From NCBI GenBank assembly GCA_964030475.1, contig CAXIPT010000012.1, forward strand, positions 1,306,610 through 1,370,609: a DNA stretch of 64,000 bases, written 5' to 3'. How positions within the stretch are numbered: position 1 is the first letter of the stretch; the number at the start of each line of letters is the position of its first letter. The notes under the pieces are model-generated. The model saw only the letters and a program-made list of their open reading frames with translations, did not search any database and was not told the DNA's origin. The stretch comes from Tethya wilhelma. Taxonomy: Eukaryota; Porifera; Demospongiae; Tethyida; Tethyidae. Position numbers and translations under genes: made by a program. Shown piece after piece: positions 10,781 through 21,862 of the stretch.

Positions 10781-11690
10781 TCAAGTTCCATACTCGGAGT
10801 CAGAAGGTTTCAGACGAAGGCGAGTTCTATGAGCGATAGGAGCCCAGAACGTATCATCATGTGATTCAACCTCGAATCCAGGAACACCATCTCTAGGATG
10901 ATAATTGAGACTGAGACAGTCATCAATATCAACGTCACTAGTGCCAGTTTCATCACCAGAGAGAACAGGGCCAACCTTCACAGCGGACTTACACACTTTC
11001 ACTGGGGACCAGCTGAAAGCACCATCACCACGATCAACGCAAACCCCAGGGGCATCATTCATCTCGTGATAAAACACAACATCAGAGGGACTCAGGTCTG
11101 ATACAGGGATGATCAGATGAGGAGACTGGTGACACAATGTGATGTCAAGAGATTGAGCCTCGGACTCATCCACTTGACTCTGAGACTCACCACTGCAGGG
11201 GAGAAGCCGTCCTAGCATCAGAAGTACAGAGACTCAGAGGGGCTAAGGCCGACTCACTGCCACACATGGACAGCGGGGAGACATCATGACAATCAGGAGA
11301 AGGATCTCGACACTCAGTCACAGTCAGTGGAGGATGATCATCAGGATGTGAAGCAGGAACAGAACTGGGACACACAGCTGCAGGTGGTTGTTCAGCCAAC
11401 TTCTTACTCCTCTGCATGTCTTCTCAATCCTCTCTTCATAGACTTACTTAAACCTACTTTACTGGGCTTGGCCTCAACTGAAGTGGACACAGAGGGCCAG
11501 AAAAGACTGAAAGACAGTCCAGCAGTAGTCTTCCTGATGTTCCAGGAGGCATCTGTCAGCAGGACTCCTGCCTCTTGCATGGAAGTAATGGCTGGGAGAG
11601 GAAAGCCAAGCCTCTGGAGGGCTTTAAGAGGCTCATCCACCACCAACACAGATATCTCACTGTCATGCTGCCACCAGCTCCTCAAGAGTG
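10781..11690 (-). pseudogene. Gag-like ORF, copy 1 (paralogue of 20.8-21.4 kb)
   Basis: Three minus-strand frames follow one another. The first (about 11690-11404) encodes an N-terminal module ending 'LLTDASWNIRKTTAGLSFSL' plus FWP. A Lys/Arg-rich linker (11187-11417) follows, then a C-terminal part (to 10781) holding two related copies of a motif: 'YHEMNDAPGVCV...WSPVK' and 'YHPRDGVPGFEV...WAPIAHRTR'. Frame changes fall near 11410 and 11195; the second coincides with a GTGAGT donor-like site, so an intron is possible. The same N-terminal module and the 'RNGVP' motif recur at 20796-21362. I do not recognise a named family; it behaves like a retroelement gag/ORF1 protein. The 5' end is lost at a junction with a BEL integrase scrap. 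Confidence 0.55.
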
Positions 11691-11703
11691 TATTGAAGGA
11701 CGA

Positions 11704-11821
11704 TGCTGTACAAGTGTATCTTTCTAGACTTGGTGTGGAGTGGAAGTTCAATTTGGAGAAGGCCCCGTGGTGGGGTGGGGTATTCGAGCAAATGGTGAAG
11801 TCAACGAAGCGGTGTTTGAGA
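11704..11821 (+). pseudogene. BEL/Pao integrase C-terminal fragment
   Basis: The plus strand encodes 'EWKFNLEKAPWWGGVFEQMV' followed by KSTKRCLR, a strongly conserved stretch of BEL/Pao retrotransposon integrases close to the catalytic Glu. It stops at the contig join (N at 11822). It is antisense to the ORF at 11404-11904, so that ORF is a mosaic of unrelated pieces. It may belong to the same family as the decayed element at 12.5-14.7 kb. Confidence 0.75.
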
Positions 11822-11822
11822 N

Positions 11823-11916
11823 CCTCTGCCTCAGTTACATTATGAAAGACTGGTAGTGACAAAATCCCATAACCATTTTCCCAGATGTTAATAATGCATG
11901 ACATCTTGGCAGAAAC
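11823..11916 (-). CDS. ANKLE1: ANKLE1 exon with the end of the GIY-YIG domain (displaced)
   Basis: On the minus strand an acceptor (tttgtatgtag) precedes 'VSAKMSCIINIWENGYGILS' then LPVFHNVTEAE, which matches the second half of the ANKLE1 GIY-YIG nuclease ('...IW..G.GVVSL..F....EAY'). The exon is phase 0, which fits the phase-0 donor of the exon at 37763-38067. The 101 bases to its right (12007-12107) are identical to 37588-37688. I infer that this 285-bp contig truly lies beside 37588. The exon is cut off by the N at 11822, so the last ANKLE1 residues are missing from the window. Confidence 0.8.
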
Positions 11917-12006
11917 CTACATACAAAATAACATATCCATCCTTTATCAACATTCTTTTTACAGATACTTATAGTCAGATGCACTTCAAACAAGTTAGGT
12001 TGAGTA

Positions 12007-12107
12007 CAAATACTCATGGAACTACTTGATGTTTGTCATTAGAAACACCATGATGCGTGTACATGTATTTACAAAAGTTAGCACTTAAGTCTTGCAATAA
12101 TTAAGAA
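12007..12107. other. Contig-end overlap, identical to 37588-37688
   Basis: These 101 bases end directly before the N at 12108. The same 101 bases begin directly after the N at 37587. Identical sequence abutting two gap characters is what unmerged overlapping contig ends look like. Confidence 0.9.
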
Positions 12108-12531
12108 NGCAGTAATGATGGTCATTACATGTTGATATTCACCTCAAACCCTCTTCGTATAATTCCTAATAGCTTACAGTCCTTCGGACCTCAGCCATTC
12201 GGGATTTATATCAATGTTCTAACATCTCTGATATTACTTACCTATCCAAAATTTCTGGGGTGAACACTGCCTATATCTCATTACATTTCCAATGTTTTAC
12301 TTTTAAGTATTTTAAATGACAGTGAGTGCGTGAAGCATGCTGAACTGTATTTATTATAATCTGAGCAAAAGGGAGTTCAACATTGTTAAGTCCTTCAAAG
12401 TGGATACTGGTAAAGAACTGTATTTTGACATTTTGGCCCTTGCTCGAAATCTTAACTCTCGATTTGCAAGCAGTGACCTGTTTGCCCCCTCACCACGTGT
12501 GTCTACTAGTCGACCGTGATAACATCGTAAT

Positions 12532-14720
12532 ATGGCCAACAAACTCCAAAGGAGAAGAGAAGTTGTACAGGGCTCCATAACTGACTCCCTGAGAGCAATA
12601 GTAAATCAGATAATCCTAACCCTCATGACTCTGCCTGACAGTTGTTAGCTAAACTCAATGAGCACGATGTTGATTTTTAAAAGAATCGTTTGGATCTAAT
12701 GGATCTAATGGACCTAATTGACCTAATTGACAGTGAAGAACAACTAATGGCTGAGTAAGCCATCTTAGATGAACATGATGATGTCGTAGCTGCACTTACT
12801 GTGTGCATCATGGCACTAGCTGAATCAACTCACCCTACCCCATTTGAAGGAATCAAGTGCTTGTGATCTATTGATGCAATGCGACTGTCTAGCAACTCTC
12901 TGAGGGAGGCAGGGACGGCCCTGACAAGTCGGACTTCTGAAATATTCAAGGTGCAATAGTATCAAGAACAAATTAGCAGAGATGGCTATTGTTGTTGACC
13001 CTCGAGGAAGATGATTCTATTCCGTCAGCTATTAAGAAAAGACACTGTTTGGGTGTTCTCTCTGTCTCAAGGAACTATAAAGCTCTGAGAAATTACTAAA
13101 GCTATACAGATGTTCCGCAGTTCAGTGGCAACCTATTGCAAGTTTTGGAAGCAATTCTGCATTTCCGTACCTATGTTGTCCAATGTGGAAAAATTTGTAT
13201 TCCTTCAGCAAGCCCTGAATGGTGGATATGCGAAAGGTTGCATTGATGGATTACGAGTGCCTCCCAATTATCCAAGATTGATTCAAATTGCTCATGTCAA
13301 GGTGATTCTCGATACTGCCCCTCTGAAGGATGTCAGTAGTAAAGAACTGAGATATATGCATGACACCATATAGCAACACATTCATGCTATGATGTCCATG
13401 GGTTATGAACCCCCTTGACCATTCATCACATCCGTTATCAAGCTCAAAGTTGATAAAACAACGATGTTTATGACATTGTGGCAGTCTCACAGCCAAAAGG
13501 CAACTGGTGTTCCCCACTACTATGACTTACTAGAGTTCTTGAATCTGCAACCTCAAGCTACAGAAGCAACAAAACTCACAAGAGGGCCAGCAGACCTGAA
13601 CCCCATGGCTGTAAGAAAACTTCTGACTTTGTTACTTCTCATGCAGGTAGCATCAATTCTCGATCTTCAAACCAGTGTCTTGTTTGTGAGGCTGAGAAAC
13701 ACTTACTCTATGCTTCAAGTCAATATCACCTGAACTACTGGAAAAAGCAGCAAGCTCTGTAGCAACTGCCTTGGCACTCGACACTTTTGGAAGCAATGCA
13801 ATTATTATGTCCATCATTTTTGTATCGTTAGAATGATATACGTGCCGAAACCAGTTTGATCCATTCGCTGAAGTTGTACAAGAGTTCAGACATGCCGAGT
13901 TGGTATCGATTGAAGATCTGAACCCAGATTGCTTCTACCTGCCAATGCACGCACACTGCATAAACAGCCTAGTACCACTATGAGATACATGCTGTTTTTA
14001 GATGCACAGGATAGCACTAGTGGCTGATGTAAGTAAGCCATAGAGCTTCCCCCTTCTGATCATAAAATCATCAATTTGTTTGGAGGTCTGATCCTTAAGG
14101 CACATTCAGGGATTTTTGGATGATGCAAGTAACCTTTAGTGTTTCATCCTCATCATTAACCACAAACATGTGCGTCAAACGCAATGCTGCTAATTTTGCT
14201 TAAGAGTATTTCCTTGCTTCAAACATTTGTTTTACATCGACAGTTGTCTCACACAGTACAACAAGCAATCAAGATTCGTCACCTTCCTGCTGAAGATTGC
14301 TTGACAAAGAGGAGACTTCTGTCTGATATTCCTGCACTTACGATGTGCGATCATAAAGGCACTCCAGCTACTATGGAAGCCTTGAGTAAATTGGGATATA
14401 AGCTTTTTCCCCAATCTATAGAATATTTTGGTCTTAATGGTACCTAAGTTGTCTTTAATTCATATTCCAAGATGTTATTACCCAAAAGACGGTGAAGTTG
14501 CATCACTACAGTTGCATGTGATGCTTCTGAAGACACTTATTCAGGTTTTATCTGTTTGAAAATTGAAGAGATTGTTAGCAATATCCACATGACCCTGGTC
14601 ACATTGAAGATGAAAGTTGCTCCTATCAAGTGTTAGTCGATTTTATTGTGTGGAGAGTGCCTCCTCGCTAATTTGCTACACTGAGTCAGGATTACTATGA
14701 ATATACGCATCAAAGACACT
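12532..14720 (+). pseudogene. Decayed BEL/Pao retrotransposon (gag to RNase H)
   Basis: The plus strand carries broken but ordered BEL/Pao parts. About 13110-13560 is the gag core with 'NVEKFVFLQQALNGGYAKGC', 'KELRYMHDTI' and 'VPHYYDLLEFLNLQPQA'. About 13750-13800 is a zinc knuckle (C-x2-C-x4-H-x4-C: 'CSNCLGTRHFWKQC'). About 14490-14560 is an RNase H-like 'VACDASEDTYSGF', and about 14600-14690 is 'LVTLKMKVAPIK' followed by 'CGE.LLANLLH'. Many stops and shifts interrupt it, and most of the reverse transcriptase is gone. A run of 'ggatctaatg' duplications sits at about 12692-12730. No LTRs were found. It is inactive. Confidence 0.8.
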
Positions 14721-14722
14721 AA

Positions 14723-14752
14723 GGCCATGTTTACACGGTTACGTTTTGTATG
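14723..14752. repeat. Putative PIF/Harbinger terminal repeat
   Basis: 'ggccatgtttacacggttac' begins here, a form commonly seen at Harbinger-like element ends, and it lies about 200 bp before the Harbinger DNA-binding ORF. The matching right end was not found in the window. Confidence 0.45.
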
Positions 14753-14949
14753 ATTTTACCGTTTCCGGTACACTGTGCAGTTAGCGTTTACACGTATTCG
14801 TTTTTTGACTGATGAATATGGTAATTACATTCACGTGATCAACACGTGGCTCACCAGTGGAGACAACTAGCTGCTCTCGTTTTGCCATTTGATGGTTTGT
14901 GCTTTTTCTCCTAGACTGTCACCACCGCTGGCTATTCAGTGTTCAATTA

Positions 14950-15583
14950 ATGCCACCTAAGGAATTTGTATGGACTGATGATGAAGTCGAATCGCTTCTT
15001 GACGTTGTCTACAACTACAAAAATGCTAAGAGTGCAGAGTGTGTACATTGGGAATCTATAAAAAAAAAAGTGTATGGACATTTTGAAACTGTTTAAGGGA
15101 GAAAAAAGACCCAAAAGTGGAAGAGACCAAATTTCAGAGCAAGTTTAAAGGCATCAGACTTACAAGCTGTCGACAGTGGACATAGAATTGGGCACGGAAG
15201 GGTCTATTATGAACTTTGCGAAAAAGTTTGGGGTATCTTCAGCTACAGAACAGTTGTCAAATGGACTCGAGACAGCTGAACTTATCCTGGATGAACCAAG
15301 TGTCGTTAATTCTGTATCCCCAGATCATGATGATACATCAACATCTGAGCAGAATACACCCCACAACACTGTACAGCAACGTAGAAGTAAGATTTTAAAC
15401 GATCACAGGCAAAAGAAGCTCAAAAGAAAACTTCCTCTTGATGCCCAGCTTCTAGACTGTGCTAAAGAAGATATCTTAAATCAAGAAGCAGCCTGCAGAG
15501 ACGATGACACAACTCTCAGATAATATGGAAAGACTAGCTCGATTCATTGCTGACGGGTTCGCTTTATTGAGAAATACATTATA
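14950..15583 (+). pseudogene. PIF/Harbinger Myb/MADF-like DNA-binding ORF, frame-broken
   Basis: ATG at 14950 opens 'MPPKEFVWTDDEVESLLDVV', a Myb/SANT-MADF-like domain. A frame change near 15095 leads to 'QAVDSGHRIGHGRVYYELCE' and KVWG, and later frames give 'QKKLKRKLPLDAQLL' and 'MTQLSDNMERLARFIADGFA'. This order is that of the DNA-binding partner protein of Harbinger transposons, which helps nuclear import and end binding of the transposase. At least two frameshifts make it a pseudogene. The cognate transposase is on the opposite strand from about 15817 upward. Confidence 0.75.
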
Positions 15584-15694
15584 ATGCTCTTCGCAAGCTA
15601 TGTATTCTGGATTATATCCTTCTCAAAGTACATACCACCCGTATGGTAGTGCAGCACTCGAGCCTGACCAGTGAAGATATAACAAGTAACCATG

Positions 15695-15741
15695 TACACA
15701 TACATACATACATACATACATACATACATACAAACATACAA
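15695..15741. repeat. (CATA)n microsatellite
   Basis: Tandem CATA units lie just beyond the Harbinger ORF. Poly-VCMY and HTYI ORFs here are repeat artefacts. Confidence 0.9.
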
Positions 15742-15841
15742 CTGTGTTGTACATATGTCCAGCAAAAAATGTTCTTTAGAAAGCATTATAATAATCTTTT
15801 GTTGTACATCATAGTTGATAATCTATGTGTCAAAGTACCTG

Positions 15842-16533
15842 CTCAGTGTAGTTAAGGATGCCTCAAATTTTAAGGAAGTTAAGGACATAATTAAAGGTTT
15901 ACCCCTTCGTGTTTTAACTATACTTGATGACTGGAAGACCAAACTTAATAACCATCGTATTTTTATTGTATTGGATATAAATTGTGAAAATGAAAATGAA
16001 ATAACACTTGTGGGCGTGGCTACAGACAAAAATACATACTTTTGTGAATGCAGAGCTGAATGTTTATTTGAAGAGGCATTTTTTCCCCTTATCTAGTACA
16101 TCTTAACCATAAAATATTAGATCTGCCTGGAAAATGGCGTACCCATCATTAATTAGTGAGAAATAATCAATATGCATATATAATTAGGTGTGCAATATTT
16201 AGAAATAGATCTGTTTCTACCTAATAAAGTTTGTAAGACCAAGTTTCCAAGCAGATTCAAAATCTTGAAAATAAAAACAATATTCTGACAAAATATGACA
16301 TTGTGAAAATAAATATCCAGCTCTGCATCTTTGTCTTACAAAGAGGACATCATCCTGTCCCACCCCTGCGGGTCACATGACATTCACACTTGAAAATATT
16401 TTCTATCATTGGTCAAACAATCAATGGATGTAAGGTTTTGGTGAACATAATAAATTCCTGAAGAGATATCCAAACTACAAATTGTACATTATTAGGCTAA
16501 TTTAAAAGTTGAGGCAGCCTTAACTACACTGAG
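15842..16533. mobile_element. CTCAGTG MITE, copy 1 (TG target duplication)
   Basis: A 692-bp unit has ends CTCAGTGTAGTTAAGG and CCTTAACTACACTGAG. It is flanked by TG at 15840-15841 and 16534-16535. Removing the unit and one TG restores a Harbinger transposase end reading 'NVLARYFDT' then stop on the minus strand, which confirms the boundaries. A second, inverted copy is at 17765-18418. The ORFs at 15815 and 15823 are not shared intact by both copies. Confidence 0.85.
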
Positions 16534-17764
16534 TGGCTAAAACATTTTGGACTCGTTTTCCCTCACTTTCATTAGTGTCCGTGCTAAGGTACTGTATTTG
16601 GCTGGAATTCCCTGTTGTAGCAGATAACATTTCTAGTGAATTCATCACTGATTCCCTCTTTGTTGTACTCACAGAAGTTATGCAAAACAAAACATGCATA
16701 AATACAGTATGAGTCAAAAAAAAGGTTACATTAAGTCAGCTAAATTCGCGTAATGATTCTAGAACACATTCTACAACTCACTACACTATTCATGAGGGTC
16801 ACAATTGGCACAAACAGTCAGCACTGTAGTTGTACATCTGTGGCTAGATGTAGCCACAGATACACTGTTAGTGGCCTTGGAGGCTGGGTGTGAAGTTCAT
16901 GAATTTCTTTCTGTCATGCACCAAGCAGAGCTATTATGAGCCACATGTCAGCTACATGTACATAAAAACATTATTTAACTCTGAGGCTGCTCATTTCAGA
17001 GTAAAATTTCTGGTTGTAAGATTTGCCTTCAGTCCTCTTAGTCACATCTGTTTGTGTATCTTCTGAAGAAGTTGTGAACATGGATGACATGGATGACATG
17101 GTTGCTGTCAAATGGGATAGGCCAGGAAGTACCCAACATGGAGTAGTACATTATGTGAGAAAAGATATTGTAGAGAGCATTCTTGACCAACCTGGATAGG
17201 TTAAAGATCAATGAGTGGGAGGGCTTTGTTGTTGAAGGAAACTCTCCAACATCAACCAAGACTATTGAACAACAAGGTAAGTATATAGATATTATTATGG
17301 TTACAATGTATAATAGCAATTATTGTGTAGGTTTTCAAAACTTGTTAAAAAATTTTGTGGAGCATATGTGCATGCCTCTGACCATTCCAATCATTGTTCT
17401 TTAGCATCTAAGACAACCAAAAAGCCTGCTCCCAAGCGCCTACAGAAAAAAAAAATCTGCAAGTAGTACAGCCACTGCAAAAAAAAAAACAGGTTGGTGT
17501 AAATATTGAATTTTTGTGGTAAAGTGTACCAACACTAACAATAATTAGGCTTGTGGGTTTTAAATGTGTATTGAAAACAACCACAAAGACACAGTATGTT
17601 ATAGTTATAGCATGGGCATGGCTATAACTGAGTTACTGGCTGCTTTTTTTGTACTACTTTCACACTGGATGCATGCCCAGTTACAGGCCTACAAAAAGTT
17701 TTCCCAGACAAAGCTGGTTTTACTAGCTGTACCTGTTGTCAATACCTACACAGATGCTTGTCTA

Positions 17765-18418
17765 CTCAGTGTAGTTAAAGCCGCCTCAACGTTTAAAATA
17801 GCCTAATAATGTACAATTTGTAGTTTGGATATCTCTTCAGGAATTTATTATATTCACCAAAACCTTACATCCATTGATTGTTTGACCAATGATAGAAAAC
17901 ATTTTCAAGTGTGAATGTCATGTGACCCGCAGGGGTGGGACCGGATGATGTCCTCTTTGTAAGACCTTAATGCAAAGATGCAGAGCTGGATATTTATTTT
18001 CACAATGAGAATATTGTATTTATCTTCAAGATTTTGAATCTGTTTGGAAACTTGGTCTTACAAACTTTATTAGGTAGAAACAGAGAGAAATAGGCCTATT
18101 TCTAAATATTGCACACCTAATTATATATGCATATTGATTATTTCTCACATTAATGATGGGTACCCCATTTTCCGGGCAGATCTGATATTTTATGGTTAGA
18201 TAAGGGGAAAAAAACAGCTCTGCATTCACAAAAGTATGTATTTTTGTCTGTAGCCACGCCCACAAGTGTTATTTCATTTTCATTTTCACAATTTGTATCC
18301 AATACAATAAAAATACGAAGGTTATTAAGTCACAAAGTATAGTTAAAACACGAAGGGGTAAACCTTTAATTATGTCCTTAACTTCCTTAAAATTTGAGGC
18401 ATCCTTAACTACACTGAG
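17765..18418. mobile_element. CTCAGTG MITE, copy 2, inverted (TA target duplication)
   Basis: This 654-bp copy is the reverse complement of copy 1, with the same ends and TA at 17763-17764 and 18419-18420. It lies in an intron of the BEN-like gene. With copy 1 it could form a long stem across 1.2 kb. A lone end of the same family is at 32655-32685. Confidence 0.85.
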
Positions 18419-18420
18419 TA

Positions 18421-19020
18421 TAAGCAAGGCTGCTTGCCGGATGTACCAGGCTGCTTCTACACTGGATTTTGCTCTGTGCTAGATCCATCTGCTTCTAGAA
18501 CAAGCTTCTTTGGTCTGCCTGGTGCTGCTAATGGCCAGTAGTCCAAGTTAGCTAGCTCTTTTGAGCTCCTAGCTGCTACTGAACAGCTTTGTACAGCTGC
18601 TTTCTGTCTAAAAAGCACCCAAAGTTGGTCCATTCGAGCTACAGTAAGCCTACTTGCTGTTCCTGGCTCTTCCTAGTGCTTTCCAATGGCTGGGATGTAC
18701 AGCAAGCAGAGACATCAGCTGATCCCATGCAAAACAGCTAGCAAATTTGAACCAGTAGGTTCCTAGGCTCAATGCCTACCTTTTGAGAGTGGATAGGCTT
18801 CCTTTTTTCAGCGAAAAGCCAGCGTTTTGGTCCTGCTTCTTTCTACTCTTAAAAATGCTTCCCTTTGAATGCACACCTGAATACACATGGGAATATCCGC
18901 ACATGTACTGTTAATTAGTGGTTTTTTGCTGTACCACTACAGAATACAGTACTTGTAGGGCTTACTGTATGTAAGAATACTGGTACACCTATCTCCTAGG
19001 AGATATAAAATAAATGATTT
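18421..19020. other. Non-coding stretch, nothing recognised
   Basis: I see no ORF with a motif, no inverted ends and no tandem structure. It is rich in 'gctgctt/agctagc' words and is probably intron of the BEN-like gene or old transposon sequence. Confidence 0.5.
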
Positions 19021-19029
19021 TATTATAAT

Positions 19030-19425
19030 ATTATGACTAGTGTTCTATAAGCCATCTGATTGGTCAGTAGCTGGGCAATATTCTCCCATATTGCACAGAA
19101 GGTTATTGCACACTTTTTGGTATCACTACAAGATCTACATGTTAGAGACATGGGTCAATTTACATAGCTAGTAACCACAGATACTGTATACAGCTGCAGC
19201 TATATCTACATACTGGTTTGTGTTCAAGTGGCCGTGGTTTGTTGCTGAAGAATAATTATCATGAAGTCATATAATAAATCTATTATTGCACTCCGTTGGT
19301 CGGGCAATATTGGGGAAATATTCAGCTCTTGAGCTCTGTATTGACCCTCCCGTTGGTCGGGCCAATACTGCCACTCTCGAGCTGAATATTTCCCCATATT
19401 GCCCTCCCAGTCATGCAATAATATA
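19030..19425 (+). repeat. Dispersed repeat with internal hairpin (full copy of 3.6-3.8 kb repeat)
   Basis: It matches 3574-3830 in reverse complement. In addition, 19290-19410 holds a palindromic core: 'gttggtcgggcaatattggg' pairs with 'ccccatattgccctcc', and 'gaaatattcagctc' with 'gagctgaatatttc'. The shorter copy at 3.6 kb looks like a deletion of exactly this hairpin. Confidence 0.65.
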
Positions 19426-19669
19426 TATGTATTGTTTCTTCTTACTACTATACTCAGGTAAAAAAAACAAGGACAAGGCAAAAATCCTGAACATCTGTCT
19501 TCCATCTTGCAGTGACACTAGTACTAATCCTGGACTTAACTCTAGCAGTGACACTTCTCCTGGAGTACATGTACCTCCAAGACAATCTCAGCTTGGTAGA
19601 CTAGAGAAGAAGCTGGATGTAGTATATAGTAGATCTTCTTACAGCATCACTGCAACAACAAAAGCAAGT

Positions 19670-20030
19670 AACCATCCAGCAGCAGCCGCCGCAACTACCA
19701 GTTCTGCAGCAGCCACCACCCCCCTTCCAGCAGCAACAGCCACTCCCCATCCAGCAGCAGCCTCCGCCGCCACCACCAGTTCTGCAACAGCCACCACCCA
19801 TCCAGCAGCAACCGCCACCCCCATCCAGCAGCAGCCACCACCCATCCAGCAACAGCCACCCCCCATCCAGCAGCAACAGCTGCCACCACCAGTTCTGCAG
19901 CAGCCGCCACCCACCCCCCATCCAGCAGCAACAGCTGCCACCACCAGTTCTGCAGCAGCCGCCACCCCCCATCCAGCAGCAACAGCTGCCACCGGTTCTG
20001 AAGCAACAGCCACAGCCTGTAGAAATCAAT
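19670..20030. repeat. Tandem CAGCAGCCACC-type repeat coding Gln/Pro
   Basis: Degenerate units of about 24-33 bp built from 'cagcagcagccaccaccc' and 'ccatccagcagcaacag'. In one frame they give Gln-Pro runs; in others Ala/Thr on + or Gly/Cys/Trp on the minus strand. The minus-strand ORFs here are shadows of the repeat. Confidence 0.85.
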
Positions 20031-20795
20031 TAGCAATATCCAATGCCATTCCAGCAGCAACAACCAGGGTCACTGTACCAGAATCCGCCAGGACCATCTT
20101 TTCAACAGCAGTCACCACCATTTTCCAGAACCACTCATTTGAGTCTGCAAGTAATTCTTGTGATGCTGCTTCTGAAATGTCATTCAATGATCTGTGCTCA
20201 ATCTTGTCAGATGAAGTGGATGTTATACATCAACCTCCAAGCAATCCACAATTAATGTCACCAGAACGTGCCATGACTCATTTCCCTGGTAAAGCACTTC
20301 GTACCATAGCTGCCACACTTGTTCGAGATTGTGTTTTGGGCCGTGACATTCTTGTAGTGTCATCTATTTCTGGTCGTGGAGTTCGTGGCAATGATAGTTT
20401 CCGACAACTGGATCCAGCCACATTAAGCATATAATTGCAAACCGTGCAAAAAAACAGTAGAAGACCCTGAATTCCAATTGATTTGGGAAAAATGCATGAT
20501 ATCCATTGGAAAACAGTGCCAGGGTTTGCGCACCAAAGCCAAGAAGAAACTAATGTAAATTTTACTGGAAAGAACATTGACATTGAAGCTGTACTCCCAA
20601 CTACATAATTTTTCATTGTTATGCATGTACTTTATTATTATTAATGCTTTACAGTACACAACAGTGTACTGATGGTCTATCGGAGTTAACTGACAGCCAG
20701 AACAAAACATACAAATAAAACTAATAGTCAAATCCATGCAAGTGATTATGTAGTTTGAGTTTTCGATCTAGTCCTGGAGGCAACTGGAGATATGT

Positions 20796-21362
20796 TCATC
20801 GTTGGTTTGATTGGGGTCCAGGTAGGATAGGAGGTCCTCTCCGATAGATCAGCAGTTCGGGTACTCCATTGCGAGTGTCATATTGTACCAGTCTAGAGCA
20901 AGAAATATCTACTTCTAAATCACTGCTATCACTTTCACTAGAATTCTTGGTTTCTTTCAGCCTGGGTCTGCTTTTCCTTCTAACCACAGGTGTCCATTCA
21001 CTATCTTTTGAGTTTGGCTTGTCTTGTCTTTGTCAGCATGCAGGCTCTGTTCTTTCTCTCTGAGATGACAATACACTGACAGGGCTCTCAGGTGTGTCAG
21101 GTTGCACTCTCTTGTTGGGTATTTTCTTAGACTTCTTACTTCTGGGCTTAGATTTCTTCACTGGGTTATTGCTATCCAGGGCTGGCCAAAAGAAAGACAC
21201 AGAAAATCCACCCTTTGAGAATCTAGCAGTCCAATGAGCATCCAATAGCTTCAGTCCAAGTTGATCCATTTGGATACAAACAGAGAGATGGACACCATGG
21301 TCCTCTAGACTGGCATAATGGCTCTTAAGGACAGCTACTCTAATTCTGGAACTTTCTGCCAT
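20796..21362 (-). pseudogene. Gag-like ORF, copy 2, with one in-frame TGA
   Basis: ATG at 21360-21362 opens 'MAESSRIRVAVLKSHYASLE', followed by 'LLDAHWTARFSKGGFSVSFF' plus WPA, a basic Lys/Arg/Ser linker, an in-frame TGA at 21033-21035, then acidic Ser/Asp residues and 'VQYDTRNGVPELLIYRR' to a stop at 20796. Both halves lie in the same frame, so a single stop separates them. It is a paralogue of 10781-11690: the hydrophobic '(L)LLDAxWxxR...GxSxSFFWP' module and the '(R)(D/N)GVP' motif are shared. Function unknown; RNA-binding gag/ORF1-like by its architecture (inference). Confidence 0.55.
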
Positions 21363-21862
21363 TTTTAATTTTTTTATTTATTTTTTTAATTTTTTCATTT
21401 TTTTCCTTGTACATGTAGGTGTGTTGAGTTATTATTGTATTGTTACTGGAAATCACGTTGCAACAACAGTTTAAAAAGTTTATCATATAGGTTATACCAG
21501 TCCTGTAAAGTTACGCTGTTACGACACTACTCACATATACTAATTCGAATACCATTTCAAGTTTTACTCACTGAAAAAATTGTTTGATCAAGTCAGAATA
21601 TCAATGGTGGCCAGAGGACGTAAGTGTCAATTCAAAGCTTCCATAGGTGTGTGTGATAAATGTCACACGTACATTACTGGAATGCAATTAGACTCTAAAT
21701 TGACACTTGCATGCATGTCATACCTCTTCAGAATGTTGGTTACCTAACCACTGTACACGCCCTGATTGAAACATTTATACTCAGACAAGGTGATAAAAAA
21801 TTCAAAATGTTACATGTACATGCACACGTCACATAGTAATATAATAAAGTTTGAGTTTAACA

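Larger units (their letters stand above)
17080..20558 (+). pseudogene. BEN-like, Q/P-rich protein gene carried inside the composite element
   Basis: Proposed exons: 17080-17276 (ATG, 'MVAVKWDRPGSTQHGVVHYV', shift near 17195, then 'LKINEWEGFVVEGNSPTSTK'); 17405-17492 (Lys/Pro-rich, broken by an extra A in an A-run); 19458-20558. The last holds a Ser-rich start, a tandem region of Gln-Pro triplet repeats (about 19670-20030), then 'FPGKALRTIAATLVRDCVLG', 'LDPATL', and after a shift near 20430 'FQLIWEKCMISIGKQC' followed by a basic end. That C-terminus resembles BEN-type DNA/protein-binding domains (tentative). An inverted MITE sits in the intron at 17765-18418. Several frame breaks suggest loss of function. 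Confidence 0.45.

Noticed and set aside
11404..11904. 166-codon minus ORF as one gene
   Set aside because: It is a mosaic: an ANKLE1 exon (11823-11904), the antisense of a BEL integrase (11704-11821), an N at a contig join, and the gag-like ORF. The fusion is an artefact.
19601..20063. Gly/Cys/Trp-rich minus-strand ORFs
   Set aside because: They are the complement of the Gln/Pro triplet repeat; the residue pattern follows the repeat in three frames at once.
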